Source: Neodiprion pinetum (taxonomy: Eukaryota > Arthropoda > Insecta > Hymenoptera > Diprionidae). Taken from it: a stretch of 64,000 nucleotides of DNA. The notes beneath the pieces are model-generated. The model had not been told where the DNA came from, ran no database searches, and saw only the letters and a program-made list of their open reading frames with translations. This document shows positions 38,068 to 50,554 of the stretch, in pieces (within the stretch, counting starts at the first letter, position 1; every line of letters starts with the position of its first letter). The DNA is taken from NCBI RefSeq assembly GCF_021155775.2, contig NC_060235.2, forward strand, positions 36,558,607 to 36,622,606. Reading direction: 5' to 3'. A program made the position numbers and the translations under genes.

Positions 38068-38095
38068 AAGGATGAAAGGATGAAAGGATGAAAGG
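38068..38095. repeat. Short tandem repeat of an 8-mer
   Basis: GATGAAAG repeated three times in a purine-rich context. Confidence 0.75.
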
Positions 38096-39384
38096 AAAAA
38101 TAAAAGAACTGCACTTAGCGTTTGAAGCCTCGCAAAATTTCAACCGTTGATATATATTCTCACGTATACGTGTATGTGTTTATGTATATTACATATACGT
38201 ATACGTAAGCTCGCACCTCGAAAGTGCCATAAATTGTTACGCCACATTGGTTTGACGCATCGCTATACAAGCAGCAGAAGTTGTAGCTGTGACGCCATGT
38301 ACACAGGACTTAAGCACAACGGAAGCCAGGCCAAAATATACACACTTTGCCGAATTTAAATATTTAAAAATAAAAACACGCGTTTTCGGTACCCATATGA
38401 AGTTTGAAATGAAAAACCGTTTGCAAATTCGTCGGTCAACAACGCGGTGAGACGCGTATTTTGCAAGTTTAACGGACCCCGAGCGAAATGTTTGTGAAGT
38501 TATTTAGCTGTAGATTGTCTTCGAACTCGTTGCGGGAAAGAAATTATTAACCGTTTACTCTCCGCCTCCGTTTGTTCGGATGATTGATCGAATAAAGCGT
38601 CGCACCGGTACGAGTATAAATCTTTTCTACCGAGGAATTGCAGTCCGCGTTCACCGAGTTGTTGACAAAATAACTTTGCACGCTGTTCGGGATGAGGAAA
38701 AAAAATTAGCCAGCGAACAACAGTAAAATGTGTAATACAGCAAGTGCTCGACTATAAGTGGAGTAAAAATGAAGTCGAAGAAATTGTTGTGCTTGTTTTT
38801 AACGGATCCCTGACGTTTGAAGCTCGGGAGCTTTTGCTGCGAGCTCTGGCGAGGCTGCTCGGAGCTTCTCTTTTGTTTAGCTGGTAAAACGCCTTGTTAC
38901 AATACTTGCGCAAGCTTCTCGGATCGAGCTTAAAGTAGGTACTCTTACCTCCGGCTCTACGTATGTGCACGTGTACACGGGGATAGGTGCACACGATGCG
39001 ATTCGTCGTCTCCGAGAGGGTCTCTTGCATTTTTTAAAACCAAGTAAGAACCGTGAGGTTCGGATGCTCGTTGCACATTTGCTAATACTGTAACGCTCAA
39101 GAGCTTGAGCAATTGCTGGATTAAAAATGAATAATTCACTCAGCCGCTGCTCCAGCGGCATAAATTTGCCCCTGGAGTAAATTGCCCGTACATCTTTCAA
39201 AACTTCTTTCTCGCCTAACTGCAACTGCTGAAATTTTGCGCATCGTTTCAACTTGCCAGCTCCGTTTGAGATCCGGAATTCGGTGTTTCGTATCCGATCG
39301 AAAACGTAACATGGAACCAGAAATTACGAGTTACTGACAAATCGATTATTTCATTCCCCCTGTTACAATTTTTTACCCTAACGA

Positions 39385-39765
39385 TTAACCCTTTGAGGGG
39401 TACATCTTTCTACTGAACAAATTTGACAAATCTCAGGTGATCTGTAAGCTGTCGTGGTCGCTGATTACGATCCTGAAGTCGGAATTACGAAACACAAAAT
39501 GGCGGAAAAATATTCTGAAATAAAAATATGTATTAAGATTCGTTACAGAAAAATTGATTTTTTGGCCGTTGAAAGGGCGAGTATTTTCACGTTAATTGTT
39601 TATAACAAACGTACAAATAAATAAATCATTGTAATTTTGTATTATATTTTAATGACTCGCGTATACCAAGAGTCTAAAAAGTGTTTACGTGCGTATAAAA
39701 AGTGTAAAAATATATTAGAAATATGAACAAAATTGAGAATTACAAACTGCCCCTCAAAGGGTTAA
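39385..39765. mobile_element. piggyBac-type MITE with perfect 12-bp termini and TTAA target duplication
   Basis: TTAA (39385-39388) is followed by CCCTTTGAGGGG. The far end is CCCCTCAAAGGG (39750-39761) followed by TTAA (39762-39765). The termini are exact inverted repeats beginning CCC next to TTAA, the signature of piggyBac superfamily transposons. The interior is AT-rich and non-coding. A related interior lies at 63700-63890. Confidence 0.85.
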
Positions 39766-42700
39766 TTGATTCTGAGTGACTAATTGTTAACGCACGGTGT
39801 AAATTGACATTTTTGTATCGCCGTGGAAGACGCCGCAAAATAATCCGGGAAATCTAACTCTTACAAGTTGGAGAGATTTTCTCGTCGTCGGTTGACGTTT
39901 ACCGCAGTTTCCCTGCCTCCGGGGCAACGGTATGGAAGCCATTTTGAAATAACTCGTGGGAAATGAGCCGGATCGAGCAGGCATTAATTAAAATAATCAG
40001 GGTTTGCACTAGCCGTGTTCCACGGTTGAACAAATGACTTGGCACCACCGCGCCTCCACCCTGCAACTGATATATCACCATCCCTATACGTTACTACACT
40101 CACACTTTTATACCGGCCGGCGGAATCGGCACACCGGGTAAAATTGCGAAACGGAAAAAAGCTGAGACTGCCGAATGATTTTTACTTCCCGTTCTTATCA
40201 CGGGACGCTATTAAACGCGTGTAATTCTCGCTTTCCTTTTGCCCTTCCATTTTCTAGCAAGACGGAGGTGACGACGAGTCGTCGGTTCGTCGGTAGCAAA
40301 TTTTTCCTAGTAATACACAACCCGGGGTTCCGCTTCACGGAGGTAAAAAAGTGCTGCCCGCAGGAGGAACTATTTTGTACGTTCCTACGTGCGACAAGCT
40401 TGACGTCGTGTATTTCGGACGGTTACGACTTCCTCCCGTCTCTATCCGGGCGGCGTCGCCGTTCGGTCGTGCACAACGGATTATACTCGCAGTGATAAAT
40501 TTCAGCCCTCAACCTCCGAGCAGTCAGCCGGCGAGCGTCGAAGAGTCGGGCGAAAAAAATTGATCGTACTTGCGATTTAATTAGCCCGAGCCAAAATCTT
40601 ACGCCGCATGCCGCGGTCGAAGATCGGCCGTCGTCGGAGCTTGGAAGAGAAGCCGCGCTTGCCGAGCTTGCGAGTATCTCAAGCACTCGCGTCTCTCTTC
40701 GTAATCTCTCCATCTCGCTTTACCCACGCATATTCAGGCATATCGCGTTTGTTTCCACTCATGTAATACAGAGGGAGACTGTCTTTCTCGACTAAATTAT
40801 GCTCCACGCTCGCCGATGCCCAGGTATTCATTAACGCTAATTAATCCGAAGTTGTATTAATAGGTCATACTCGTGTATACTCCGCTAGTACACGCGCCGC
40901 TGCCTATCGTCCATCTAGACTTCAACCCGGCTCGCCGGATCTCCGTCTTGCTCCTTTTTCCGTGATATCTTCCAGCTTTCTCTCTCTATATATACCCGAT
41001 GCTCTCGGCCATGTGCACGAGGACACTTTCCCTCGCGACCTGATGAAATTAAATTTCCTCTGTAGAAGAAATGAAATTCGTGCTGCCCAAAGCACATGGG
41101 AAACTTACTTTTCTCCCCGGCTCGAACAGGCTACGGTAGGTAAAATCATCCGGTCAATATATAATCCTGTGATTTCGAGTCTCGTATTACTGAGCGATGT
41201 GCCGTCGCAGTTTCGGTTCCGTAAAAATTTTTTGATCAAAGTGAAAATTCCAATTTTTACTCCCCAAAGAAATTTATGCACCGAGATAGAAGCCGCTGGG
41301 CGACACGCGTCATTCCCAGAGAAGTGTGCTACAGGCGTACCCAGTGTTAGTCTGTTGTGTCTCATGCTCGCTATACCCAGATACCCAGATACTATAAATA
41401 TCACTCGAAGAATGTTTGCTTTTATTTTGATCCTGAGATTCCACGTCGCTAAACTGTCCTCCGATACGCTACCGCTTGTATTATACTTACACCTATGCAC
41501 ACCGGAAAACGACGAGTAGCGTAGGTCGACGTGTTGTACCGGTCAAAAGCTTCGGAGGGAGCTTTGCTCGGTCAGAAATTAATTGAACATCAGGTGGAGC
41601 GGCATTTTCCGATCAGGCTTTACCGACGCAGTCATTTATCGGAGTTTGAGAACTCATCGTGCTCAAGTGCTTTTCTTTCGCAATGTTTCACAGTCCGATC
41701 AACACTGTTCTGTTTTTTAAAACTTCAGCCGATGTGTAAACGAACCCTTCCGTCAGTGGAGAGAGTTTTATCGGTCCGGACTATATTTGTGTTAAATTTA
41801 AATACAAAGCGCCTAACGTTTGTTGTTCGGCGGAATTGGAGTCACCCTTGAGAGCGAATGGTGAATATGTTGGATGCTGTAGATTCGATGTGAGGTGAAA
41901 AAGTATTCGATTACCCTCGAAACTTTGAAGTGAGTATACGTGTACGCCAAAACGTCTTTCGAGTATTTCGGCATTGACAACAGTGCGAAAGTACAGTATA
42001 ACGACGAACTAATATCGTTTGCAGCCGTTCTCTTTCTATAGTCTTTCCATGGAGTGTGCAATTAGGAAAGAATCGCGATCGTGCAACTGCATCCACGGAA
42101 GAAGAAAAACTAAGTAGGTAAACAAGAGTGAAAAAAGAGCACGAGAGCATGGCAAACATTGCGTAAAGGCTAGTTAGCGTTGGATTTGGCCGAGTCCCAT
42201 GAGTTATACGAGTATCTCTGGTATGAGAGGCGACATTTTCGTTCTCGTATTCCGTACATTGAACGCTAAAGGCGGACTATGTAGCGGTGCAAATTTGCAT
42301 CGCGGAACACGAACGAGGCCTCTTTTCCCAGCCAAAGCCAAAGCCAGAGAAACGTGCCTCAGCTCCGCGGCATTGAGTGTTCCCGATCTACGGGGTTGGA
42401 AAATCGGAGGAACCTCGCGTCGCAAACGAGGCTTGTTTTGGAACCGGTCCATCGTCTTTTCGCCCATTGGTTTTACGAAGATGAAACACGCGCTCGTTGC
42501 ACGTGCAATCTGCAGCCCGCTTCATCGTCACTCGACAAGCCCGCCGTTTTACCCTTCGTCAGATTTTTGGCAGTTGGCGCGTTCGTCTCCCGCCGTCCAA
42601 TTTATCCTCGTGTAATATTCGCGTCTTCGGCGGTCTCTCGGCTATCGTCCGGATGGTAATAAGAGATAATGACAAGTTCGTGCCAAGGCTACCTGCACAG

Positions 42701-42803
42701 CTCCAACCGTCTGCCAGGAAAAGTCCCGGTTTTATTCGTACACTCGATGAACAGGTTCTGAACCGCGTTCTATGCTCCTCGGACCGATTGATGCAGCCGA
42801 AAC
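39766..42803. other. Nautilus intron; nothing assignable
   Basis: CpG-containing sequence with a 185-codon plus-strand frame (40962-41519) and others overlapping it on the minus strand. None has a known motif. Confidence 0.4.
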
Positions 42804-42985
42804 GGAGCGTCCATAAATTACGTCACTGGTTTCAGGGGTGGGGATAGAAAAATTATGACGTCAGATGGAAAAAGTAAAATTTGACATTTTGAATTTGAAT
42901 TCACCGCATTACACGTCTAATTAGGAATAGGAGGGGGGAAGTCGAAAACCATGAAAAATCGATGGCGTAATTTACTGACGCCCCC
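42804..42985. mobile_element. ~180-bp MITE with GCGTCCATAAATTACGTCA-like termini
   Basis: The left end GAGCGTCCATAAATTACGTC (42805-42824) is matched in reverse complement by GGCGTAATTTACTGACGCCC (42964-42983). The interior is short and non-coding. It looks like a small non-autonomous DNA element. The superfamily is not assigned because no clear target duplication was found. Confidence 0.65.
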
Positions 42986-44792
42986 AAACCTTGTACGACC
43001 TCTGAAAGCTCGTAAGAATCGCATTCTCCGCGGCTTTCGAAGCTTTCTTCCAGAAAATTTTTTACTCGCGAGGATACGCGTCGAATGTAATTCGCTCTCA
43101 GGCAGCGGTGTCTCTTGAGACAATGTTACCGTCAAACGCAATCAGCCCAGGGAATTGAGCCGGCAGCTCATCGATTCGATTCAAATTGCGATGACAGTGC
43201 TGTCTTTTCATTTCTCCTTTCTCGAGTGAAATTCCAGCTTTCAGCGATGACGAATCGAAACGCCTGTCCGATGCAATTTGACATGACGAGACTTGCCCGT
43301 CCGACTCTAACTACCCGCTAGTAGAGAGATGGTTACTATTTCAGGAATATAGGCCAATTAATTCCGCCACAATTTGAGCGCGACCGAAAAACGAAACCTT
43401 TCCAAATACGATACGGAAATAGAACCTGCACGCCCCGTCAGGCTTCTCGGCTCCAGTCGAATTTCGACAATTAAGGGGGTGTCCCGGTCGATTTCGACGT
43501 TGACGTACTTAGCTCCAAATATCGACGTCCACGTATCACAATCGCAAAAAACGGCTTAAAACTCCCATTCCACCTATACGAAATTCTGAACAAAAATACT
43601 CCAGTACATACTAATTTGAGACAGAAATAAAAAAAATGGCACGGATTCTACAAAATGGGAATGGTAAATTCGTGGAATTATGTCGCGGTTATGGGATTTC
43701 AGTGATTTTTTATCAGCGATTGTTAGGTTGAAATCGATTGTTGCGACTCGTCGACAAGCACAACGACGTTAATCAATAAAATGGATCACTTCTTCTCTTG
43801 CAGCTAAAAAAGTACTCGAGTACCTACTTGTGAGTGTAAATTTTTGGAAAAATAAGATCACGCTCGTGCGGTTGGAAAATTAAGCACTCTCTCAGAAATA
43901 CTTCCACCTTGCGAAATGCGGTTGTTATTTATCAGGCTTGTATAATTTCATTCCTTGACTCCCACACGCGTCTCTTTGGACCTGGTATACATACATATAT
44001 ACAACGAGCATGTCGTATACGAGTCACGTGTCTTTGCCTTTGGATCTTTAATTTTCAATCGCGATAATAATGTACGCATTATGCTTATTTTTCTTTCCCG
44101 TATCTTATTCGCAAAAATTGAAACAAATAGAAAAACATGAGGAAATATCACTCTGCAAATGTTAACTCATTCGAACGATCGAACACGAATTTTCGGTTAA
44201 TTCTGTCCGAACCAATAAAGGACAGAATCAAAGGCCCGTCTTCCGCCATTTCGTGACACGTTTCACCTGAACGTCGCTGATTGAAAACTTTTGAAAAAAT
44301 TCATGCTGTGTAGTCGGTTTTTTTGTTCTTTTTTACTTGATTTTTTATTCTTTTTTTTTTTATTCTTTTTTTTATCCTCATCTTTGCTAATACCGCGCGG
44401 TGTCGTGCCGTAAAGTCGTCACCCAGTTGAGGAAATAATTTATCACCAGACTAGAGTAATAATTATACGGCATGCAGATCTCAGCACCGCCCCTCGGTAT
44501 ATCTATCAGTTGAGAATAAATTCGCGGAGTGGCTTGTTGGCGGTGTTTTACGCCGACATAATACACGGATTCGTATCCTTCTCGTTGCAAGGCGCTTTAC
44601 TGCACTTGGTTTTCGGTAATACCGCGTGAAATTGTTGCGCCAAAATTGAAACGCATAATTCGATTTTTCCTTTTTTTTCGTCGCTCCATGCGGCCTAATG
44701 CGAATAAATTGTCGCGGTATTCGTCGGCGGTATAATTATCAATTAGCCGTTTTTTAAATTGGCCAGGGAGTAAAATTGAAACCGCTTGCGGG

Positions 44793-44858
<66 letters not shown>
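44793..44858. repeat. (TA)n microsatellite
   Basis: About 33 TA units with one early interruption, the longest simple repeat in the window. Confidence 0.9.
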
Positions 44859-44860
<2 letters not shown>

Positions 44861-46303
44861 GCATTATAATCCATATAATGCGTAGCTTTTTAAGGAATCT
44901 TAGGAAGGGAGGAAAGGGAAAAAAACGATGCTGTTCGAGTAAGCCGCGTTTTATGACGGGCAATATATTCAGAGAAAAATTGCGTAAAAATTATCCACCT
45001 CGGTGATGATACATAGGCGGCTGTAATTTCTTATAATACACGTAGCATTGCCTCCCCGGAGTGAAGCATCGCCTTTTCATCCCCTCCGCATGAATTTCTT
45101 TTCTCAGAAATTTTTACTCGTACAAATTGGTTCACGAACACAGCGCACGCCCTTGTCGGACCAATTAGACAACAGAAATTGATCGCTCTCACAATCGGAG
45201 GCGACAATCGAGGCCAATTTGGGAAACAAGTTTAATCATATGATTTTCCGTGCTCGGCGATTTTTAGACTTGGTCTAAACTGTAATATTAACGAGTATAT
45301 GTACATATGAAACTAAAATCCTTGCAAATGACGTGGTTTAATTATTTTCATCTTTCGCTAAATTTCGTTATTTTTATTGGTTGCATTGCAATGTTCCTCC
45401 GGACAAGTGATCGAATCGACTTTTATAGTTCACGTTTATCGGTTCTGTCAGAAATTTAATCAACTCAATTTTTGCCCCCGTTTTTTGTTCCATTTTTTTA
45501 TTTTTTTTTTTTTTTCATTTTTCAATCGTCGCTTGAATCCCAATTATTTTTTACATGTTCGTATTTTTTATTTTATTTCGGCGACAGTTCTATGACTAAC
45601 TATCGCCGTTTGATCGCTGTCTTGGATAATTGCCACTTTAATAATCGACGTGATTTTGTTGAACTAGATGATATACGACAACCTTTTCGATCCAGAATTC
45701 TTATCGCATTTTCCAATCGCGCAGTAAAAAATTTGGCAATTTTCTAAATGTCAAAAGATCGCTGCTGCAGTCGCGTATTTTCACTCGACTCTAATTCGGC
45801 GAGCTTTTTTCCTCCCGCATTCTTTTCTGGCCACATGCCATTATTTCATAGCTCTTAGAGGGCCGCTGCACCTGACATTCAAAGCTCGACTCTGTAACTC
45901 GGGCTTTGTTTACATTGCGAAATAATATTTATTCACGGTATGGAAAAATTGCGACACAAAAGCGTGACATTCCGCGGAAGGGGTGAAAAAGAATGTTGAT
46001 TTTATCCAATCTGCGGAAGCGTACGTAACAGACAGCACCGACAGCTCGTTCGTACCCGTCTGCCAATGAAAACCGGCGACACATGTCACTCCGACATTTT
46101 TTTTTTCTTTCCTCCAGACCTACGGAATTGCCGACCCGCCAAGTAGCAAAAACCAACCCTCGTAGTAATTACCTTAAAAGCCGTGCGATTCGAGTCCATC
46201 GCAATCATGCCTGCGTCCAGTGATTACGGTAGGTGACATTTATGTTAAATATAAATTACGACAGGATCGATTCGTTTTCTCTACCTGTTACGCTTTCGTA
46301 TGA

Positions 46304-46342
46304 TTTATTATTATTGTTGTTGTTGTTATTGTTATTATTAAT
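46304..46342. repeat. Mixed (ATT)n/(GTT)n microsatellite
   Basis: ATT units, then GTT units, then alternating GTT and ATT. Confidence 0.8.
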
Positions 46343-49300
46343 TTTAATTCGGAATAATCGACTATCGAGACACAAACGTGAATTTGACAACCTTCCCAGG
46401 AGTCACGTGACTGATTATTCGGTGTGTAACCAACGCGTGACGATGCGGCAACTAAGTTGTACCTGCAGCTGGAATATATCTGGAAAGAGGATGAAGCAGC
46501 GATGCGTGTTATAGCCGAAGTAAAGTGTCGGTCAGGCGTGTGGCTGGCTACCTCATTAATATCGATCTGGATTCTGCGGTCTCAACTTTCCAGCATCGGG
46601 ATGAGACGGACATTAATCTGTTTAAAAATACCCGTGCCCAGAGACGCTGCCGGGTAACCGAATAGCCGATTTCTCTCTCTTTCATACTCGCAAGCAGCAG
46701 GCCGCTTATATTCTCATCTTCCGTGTTTGCGGTAGACTCGGTTCCCGTGAACTTTCATTGTTTGGAATTCAAGCCCGAGTAGGGGAATTTGAAATTTTAA
46801 ATTCCCTCCTCTCCTTACAGACCGAGCTTTTCCTCTCGTGCACTTTCCCGCAGCTTAGCAGTGTCCGTCTCCTCACCTACACCCTCGCGTTGACTCGACG
46901 AGATACAACCTCGAAAGTTATGCCAGTCACGGTTGGCTTAGGCAGGGACTAATTACCCCCCAAGAAAGTTTCCCGCTCTCTTGCTCTTGGATTGCCGGAC
47001 ACACAGCGGCGACCAACTTGGCGGATACCGTCGCCGCTTCGTGTTCGCTGTTTACTTTGTACACACGAAGAGAAGCCGAGCGAAGATTGAAAAGTTTGTT
47101 CCTCTCTTTTCCGACTCCACTCTACCTCCCTCTCTCTCTCTTCGAATTCTCATTTTCCCATCTCCTTTCGGTTACGGCTTACCGCGACGGACGGATGGAC
47201 GGACGGGCTGCAAGCTCGCGGGTATTTGAGTCCGAGAATGAACCCTCGTCCCTCCGAACGATTATGTCTTCAAGTCGGATGTAGGCGGACCCACTCGCTC
47301 GACAATCGGAAACACCCTTAGAATCACCCGACCAAACATCGCCTATTTCCGAGAGACTTAACCTCGTTTTGTACAAGCAGCTTAATCTGTAAACTGTTGA
47401 CGGTTGTATCCAAGTCCGGCAAAATCTTAGCCACTTGTGACGGGAATCTATTATGGCGGAGTTTCTTTGAAGGGGAACCACTGTTTAGGGGTAAATTATG
47501 ACCGTAAGATGAGAATATTTCGATTTATTTTGTCGATTATTGTGTAAATTACGAACACGGGTCAAAAAATTTGCAGTCGATGTTCACTGTCTGAAAATCA
47601 AATCCCCGTGAAGAAATCCCCCCTCACTTTGAGACGAGCAATTGATTTTTCTGAAAAATGAATATATTTTCTACCGACCCGCGTTCCGCCAAGGCATTGT
47701 AATGATTTTTTTTTTCAATCGGTTTCCGCAATGTACCGAAACTTTGGATGAAGGAACTTTTCGCGCTTCAACTGTTTCCTTGGTTAAAACTCGAGAGGTT
47801 ATTCGACGTTATTCCGAATGACTTATAATCGAACACCTAAATTTCTTAAACTCTAAAAGCTCCGAATTATCCGAATGGCTGAGTACTCCCTGAATATTCG
47901 CGAATTTCCTCCACACAGAGCTTGCGATGTATCGCAATTCACTGCTCGCTTGTGCGATGCTTTAGTATACGGAGAAGTTTGGTTTCCATTGCGTGCCTAT
48001 CGCTACGGGCATATCGCATCAACTAGGCGCTCGGCTAACGGTCCTTTTCAGTAACAATTGTTTCGCTGCACCGGAAATTCCTGTCAATCGTCCGCCTCGA
48101 TGCGTTTGTAATACGCGTTATCGAACACCGCATATTCGCAATAATTCAACAACAGGTTACATCCAAGCTCTTCGTTCGATATCTATTTTCTCTCTGATCC
48201 GTTATAAACGAATATCGAATCTCCATTGATGTAAATAATCGTGATCAAGAGAAAAAATGTCACGCACACGATTCGCGGTCTCTCAATGACGGCAAAAAAG
48301 GTCACCGACCCGGAGAATTTAGTCGGCTGTAAGAGCTTTGTAAGAAGAGTGTGCAGCTGGTTGCAAGTCCCAGATGCTGCTGGGTTTTTCACGGCCAGCC
48401 AACAGACATGAACGAATTGGTTTTTGCAGTCGTTTACGGTGTAAGCGCAAGCCGCTCGCCGTTCGAGCGTTTTTATCACATCCGTGATACCGTATCCATT
48501 GACAAAACTTGCAATCGAGACGCTCGCTCAAGAAGATACTCATTCATGATATTCGATGAGAAAGATTCAATCCGCCGGCTCTAAGATTGAAGCAATTTTT
48601 TCATTCTTTCTCTGTTTTTACTTTTGGGCAACCTTTCCCGAGATCGCCACGCGGACTGCGCGAAGTTGGACTCACTCACGGCGCTCAGTTTGCATCTTGT
48701 GAGGTTTTACGCCCTAATTGGCTGATAATTTCACTTTGGAAACTAGAAGAAGGTTAGTCTTGTTACCCGTTCTTGCAAAGCTTGCGGGTTTCGAGAGGGT
48801 TGATGTGGGAAGACAGCGGACCGGACATTGTTTCTCCGCTACCATCCTGTTGCAGACCTTATTTCTTACTCAATATTGCACGAGTCTGCGCGATTCTGTA
48901 AACTCGTATCAATGTGCTGATTCAATTGATATATTTATACTGGAGGTTTTTTTTTGCGAAACTTATTGCTCAGCGCCGGCAAATAGGCAACCGAACTTAG
49001 ATTTGACATTTGTGTAACAATTTCTGAAAATATGTCCCTAATATCCGATCTACGGAATTACGAGTTACAATTAGTTCGAATTTGTTGATTTAATTTTGTT
49101 GTTGTTTTTTTTTTCTCATAACAAGACGTATGTTCAAATTAAATTAATTGAAAACACTTGTCTAATAATTTTGTTACGATTCCACTTTTTTAATTTTGTT
49201 TACATACATTTACAGACAGATTTCTAATGACAAAGTCGCTAATTCGCTGGATGTTGTCACTTTTATTTTCTTCCCCGAGCATCATTAGGGACTCGATTTG

Positions 49301-49599
49301 TGAGCATGTTCTTTCTTAAATCAGCGTGAAAAGTGCGGCTGAAAGAACAAACGAGCAACCGGAAAAAGAGGAGGGATCGGACGCAAAAAACAATTGTCGA
49401 GTCGCACCTTATACTTAGGCCAAAAGGGAGATTGGCTGCCATCTTCGCATACAAATCTGGCCCCGTAGACGCGATTATTGGTTCAGTTTGATCCGTTGCC
49501 CCTGTCTCCGGAGGGTTGAAAAAAGGATCGGCAGGGCGTGGTGGAACTCATTAACCATCGGTGGATTACCCGCCCCTCCCCCCTCCTCTCCCTCTATCA

Positions 49600-49604
<5 letters not shown>

Positions 49605-49633
<29 letters not shown>
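49605..49633. repeat. (CT)n microsatellite
   Basis: About fourteen CT units in a pyrimidine-rich stretch that begins near 49571. Confidence 0.85.
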
Positions 49634-49634
<1 letters not shown>

Positions 49635-49895
49635 GAGAAAGTAAGGTAGGTATTAGGCGCTGTCACCCGGGATGGAAGAGAGACGGAGAAGAGAGCCGGC
49701 TGAGAAGGGGTCATCAATATTCGTCAGAGAGTGGTGGACGGATGACGCGAGAAAGCAGAAGAGGCGTGATTCCGCATAACCGAGGCTTTTCCAAAACCCC
49801 AATTCGAGAGATAACCCTTTTCTCGCTACCGCAGCCGGCTCGCGTCTCTCTTCGACGCTCATGCCCCAGTTTTTGGTCAATTTTTTCAGTAGCCC

Positions 49896-49925
49896 TCCCC
49901 CCCCCCACCACCACCACCATCACCA
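49896..49925. repeat. C-run followed by (CCA)n
   Basis: A C9-10 run, then about six CCA units including one CAT variant. Confidence 0.8.
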
Positions 49926-50475
49926 ACCTTTGTCCGGATCTGCGTGGTTTTGATTGATGCTCCTTCGATGCATTGAAATTTCTGTCGATGGATCATTTCT
50001 TACCGAGCAACGCGAAAATCGAAAAATTTTACGACGAGGCTGGTTTTTTAGTTCAGTCACGTCATTGTACAGCTACGTATATCACGATCAGTGAGGAAAG
50101 AAATACTGCAGAATTATCTGTATATGCGTCGTGATTCTTGTCAGTTTTAAAGCCTACCTTATAATACCGAGTGAATGGAACGTTATGCTTGAACTGAGGA
50201 AACTTTTCGGCGAACAAGGTTAAAACTTGAGAAATGCTCAATTAAGGGTTGTTGAACAGAGGCTCGGTGGTGATTCTCTTGGATTACGAGGGGACGTAAC
50301 GTCCGGATGTATCTTCGTCCGTCAGTTTTTCTAGAAAATACCAGTTCGCGGTTGAAACGATACGTTATTCGTCCGCGTAACTGGGTAAGGGAAGATCACT
50401 CGGCCAAAACGGAACGACCTTGTTTCAAACACCCCGTGTTTTGACTCGGTGATGATACATGAACTTATAACTTAC

Positions 50476-50554
50476 CATTGATTGGTTGAAACCTCGCTAA
50501 GGGATCCGAGAACTGGTGCAGCCTGTCGGTGACGTACTGCGGTGATTCTCCGTT
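50476..50554 (-). CDS. nau: Short internal exon (exon 2) of the MyoD/nautilus gene
   Basis: This is a 79-nt exon on the minus strand with a strong polypyrimidine acceptor (TTTTTCCTTTTACAG, complement just above 50554) and a GTAAG donor (complement of 50471-50475). It encodes 26 residues, beginning NGESPQYVTDR and ending FQPIN, plus the first base of a Gly codon completed by the exon at 15655-15785. Vertebrate MyoD, Myf5 and myogenin genes have three coding exons with a short exon 2 of roughly 80 bp between the bHLH exon and the helix III exon, which is the arrangement here. By itself the peptide is not diagnostic. The call depends on the phase-matched join to the helix III exon. Confidence 0.72.

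Larger units (their letters stand above)
35783..39384. other. Nautilus intron between the cathepsin gene and the piggyBac MITE; nothing assignable
   Basis: Very AT-rich to about 36.4 kb, then more CpG-rich. Contains a CT microsatellite (37212-37244) and a GATGAAAG triplet repeat (38068-38095). A minus-strand 124-codon frame (38877-39251) is unassigned. Confidence 0.4.
42986..50470. other. Nautilus intron up to exon 2; microsatellites only
   Basis: T-rich tracts near 44330-44376, a TA microsatellite (44793-44858), a GTT/ATT tract (46304-46342), CT and CCA tracts near 49.6-49.9 kb. No convincing exon. Confidence 0.4.
15786..50475 (-). other. Giant (~34.7 kb) intron of nautilus hosting a nested gene and transposons
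   Basis: This is the interval between the two phase-compatible nau exons. It contains a complete cathepsin L-like gene on the opposite strand (32464-35551), a Penelope-like element (30027-31311), two CACTGAG MITEs (16875-17282 and 20755-21181), a piggyBac-type MITE (39385-39765), another MITE (42804-42985), a CpG-rich block (27490-28640) and several microsatellites. Other nau exons inside it cannot be excluded, but the direct join is in frame and leaves a coherent MyoD-like C-terminus. Confidence 0.65.

Noticed and set aside
38877..39251. 124-codon minus-strand frame with a helical-looking N-terminal part
   Set aside because: No family recognised and no supporting splice sites or conservation data.
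40962..41519. 185-codon plus-strand open frame
   Set aside because: Composition looks random, overlaps another open frame on the minus strand, and no domain is recognisable.
46206..46233. ATG followed by seven codons and a GTAGGT donor, resembling a tiny first exon
   Set aside because: No matching downstream exon with phase and family support could be found.
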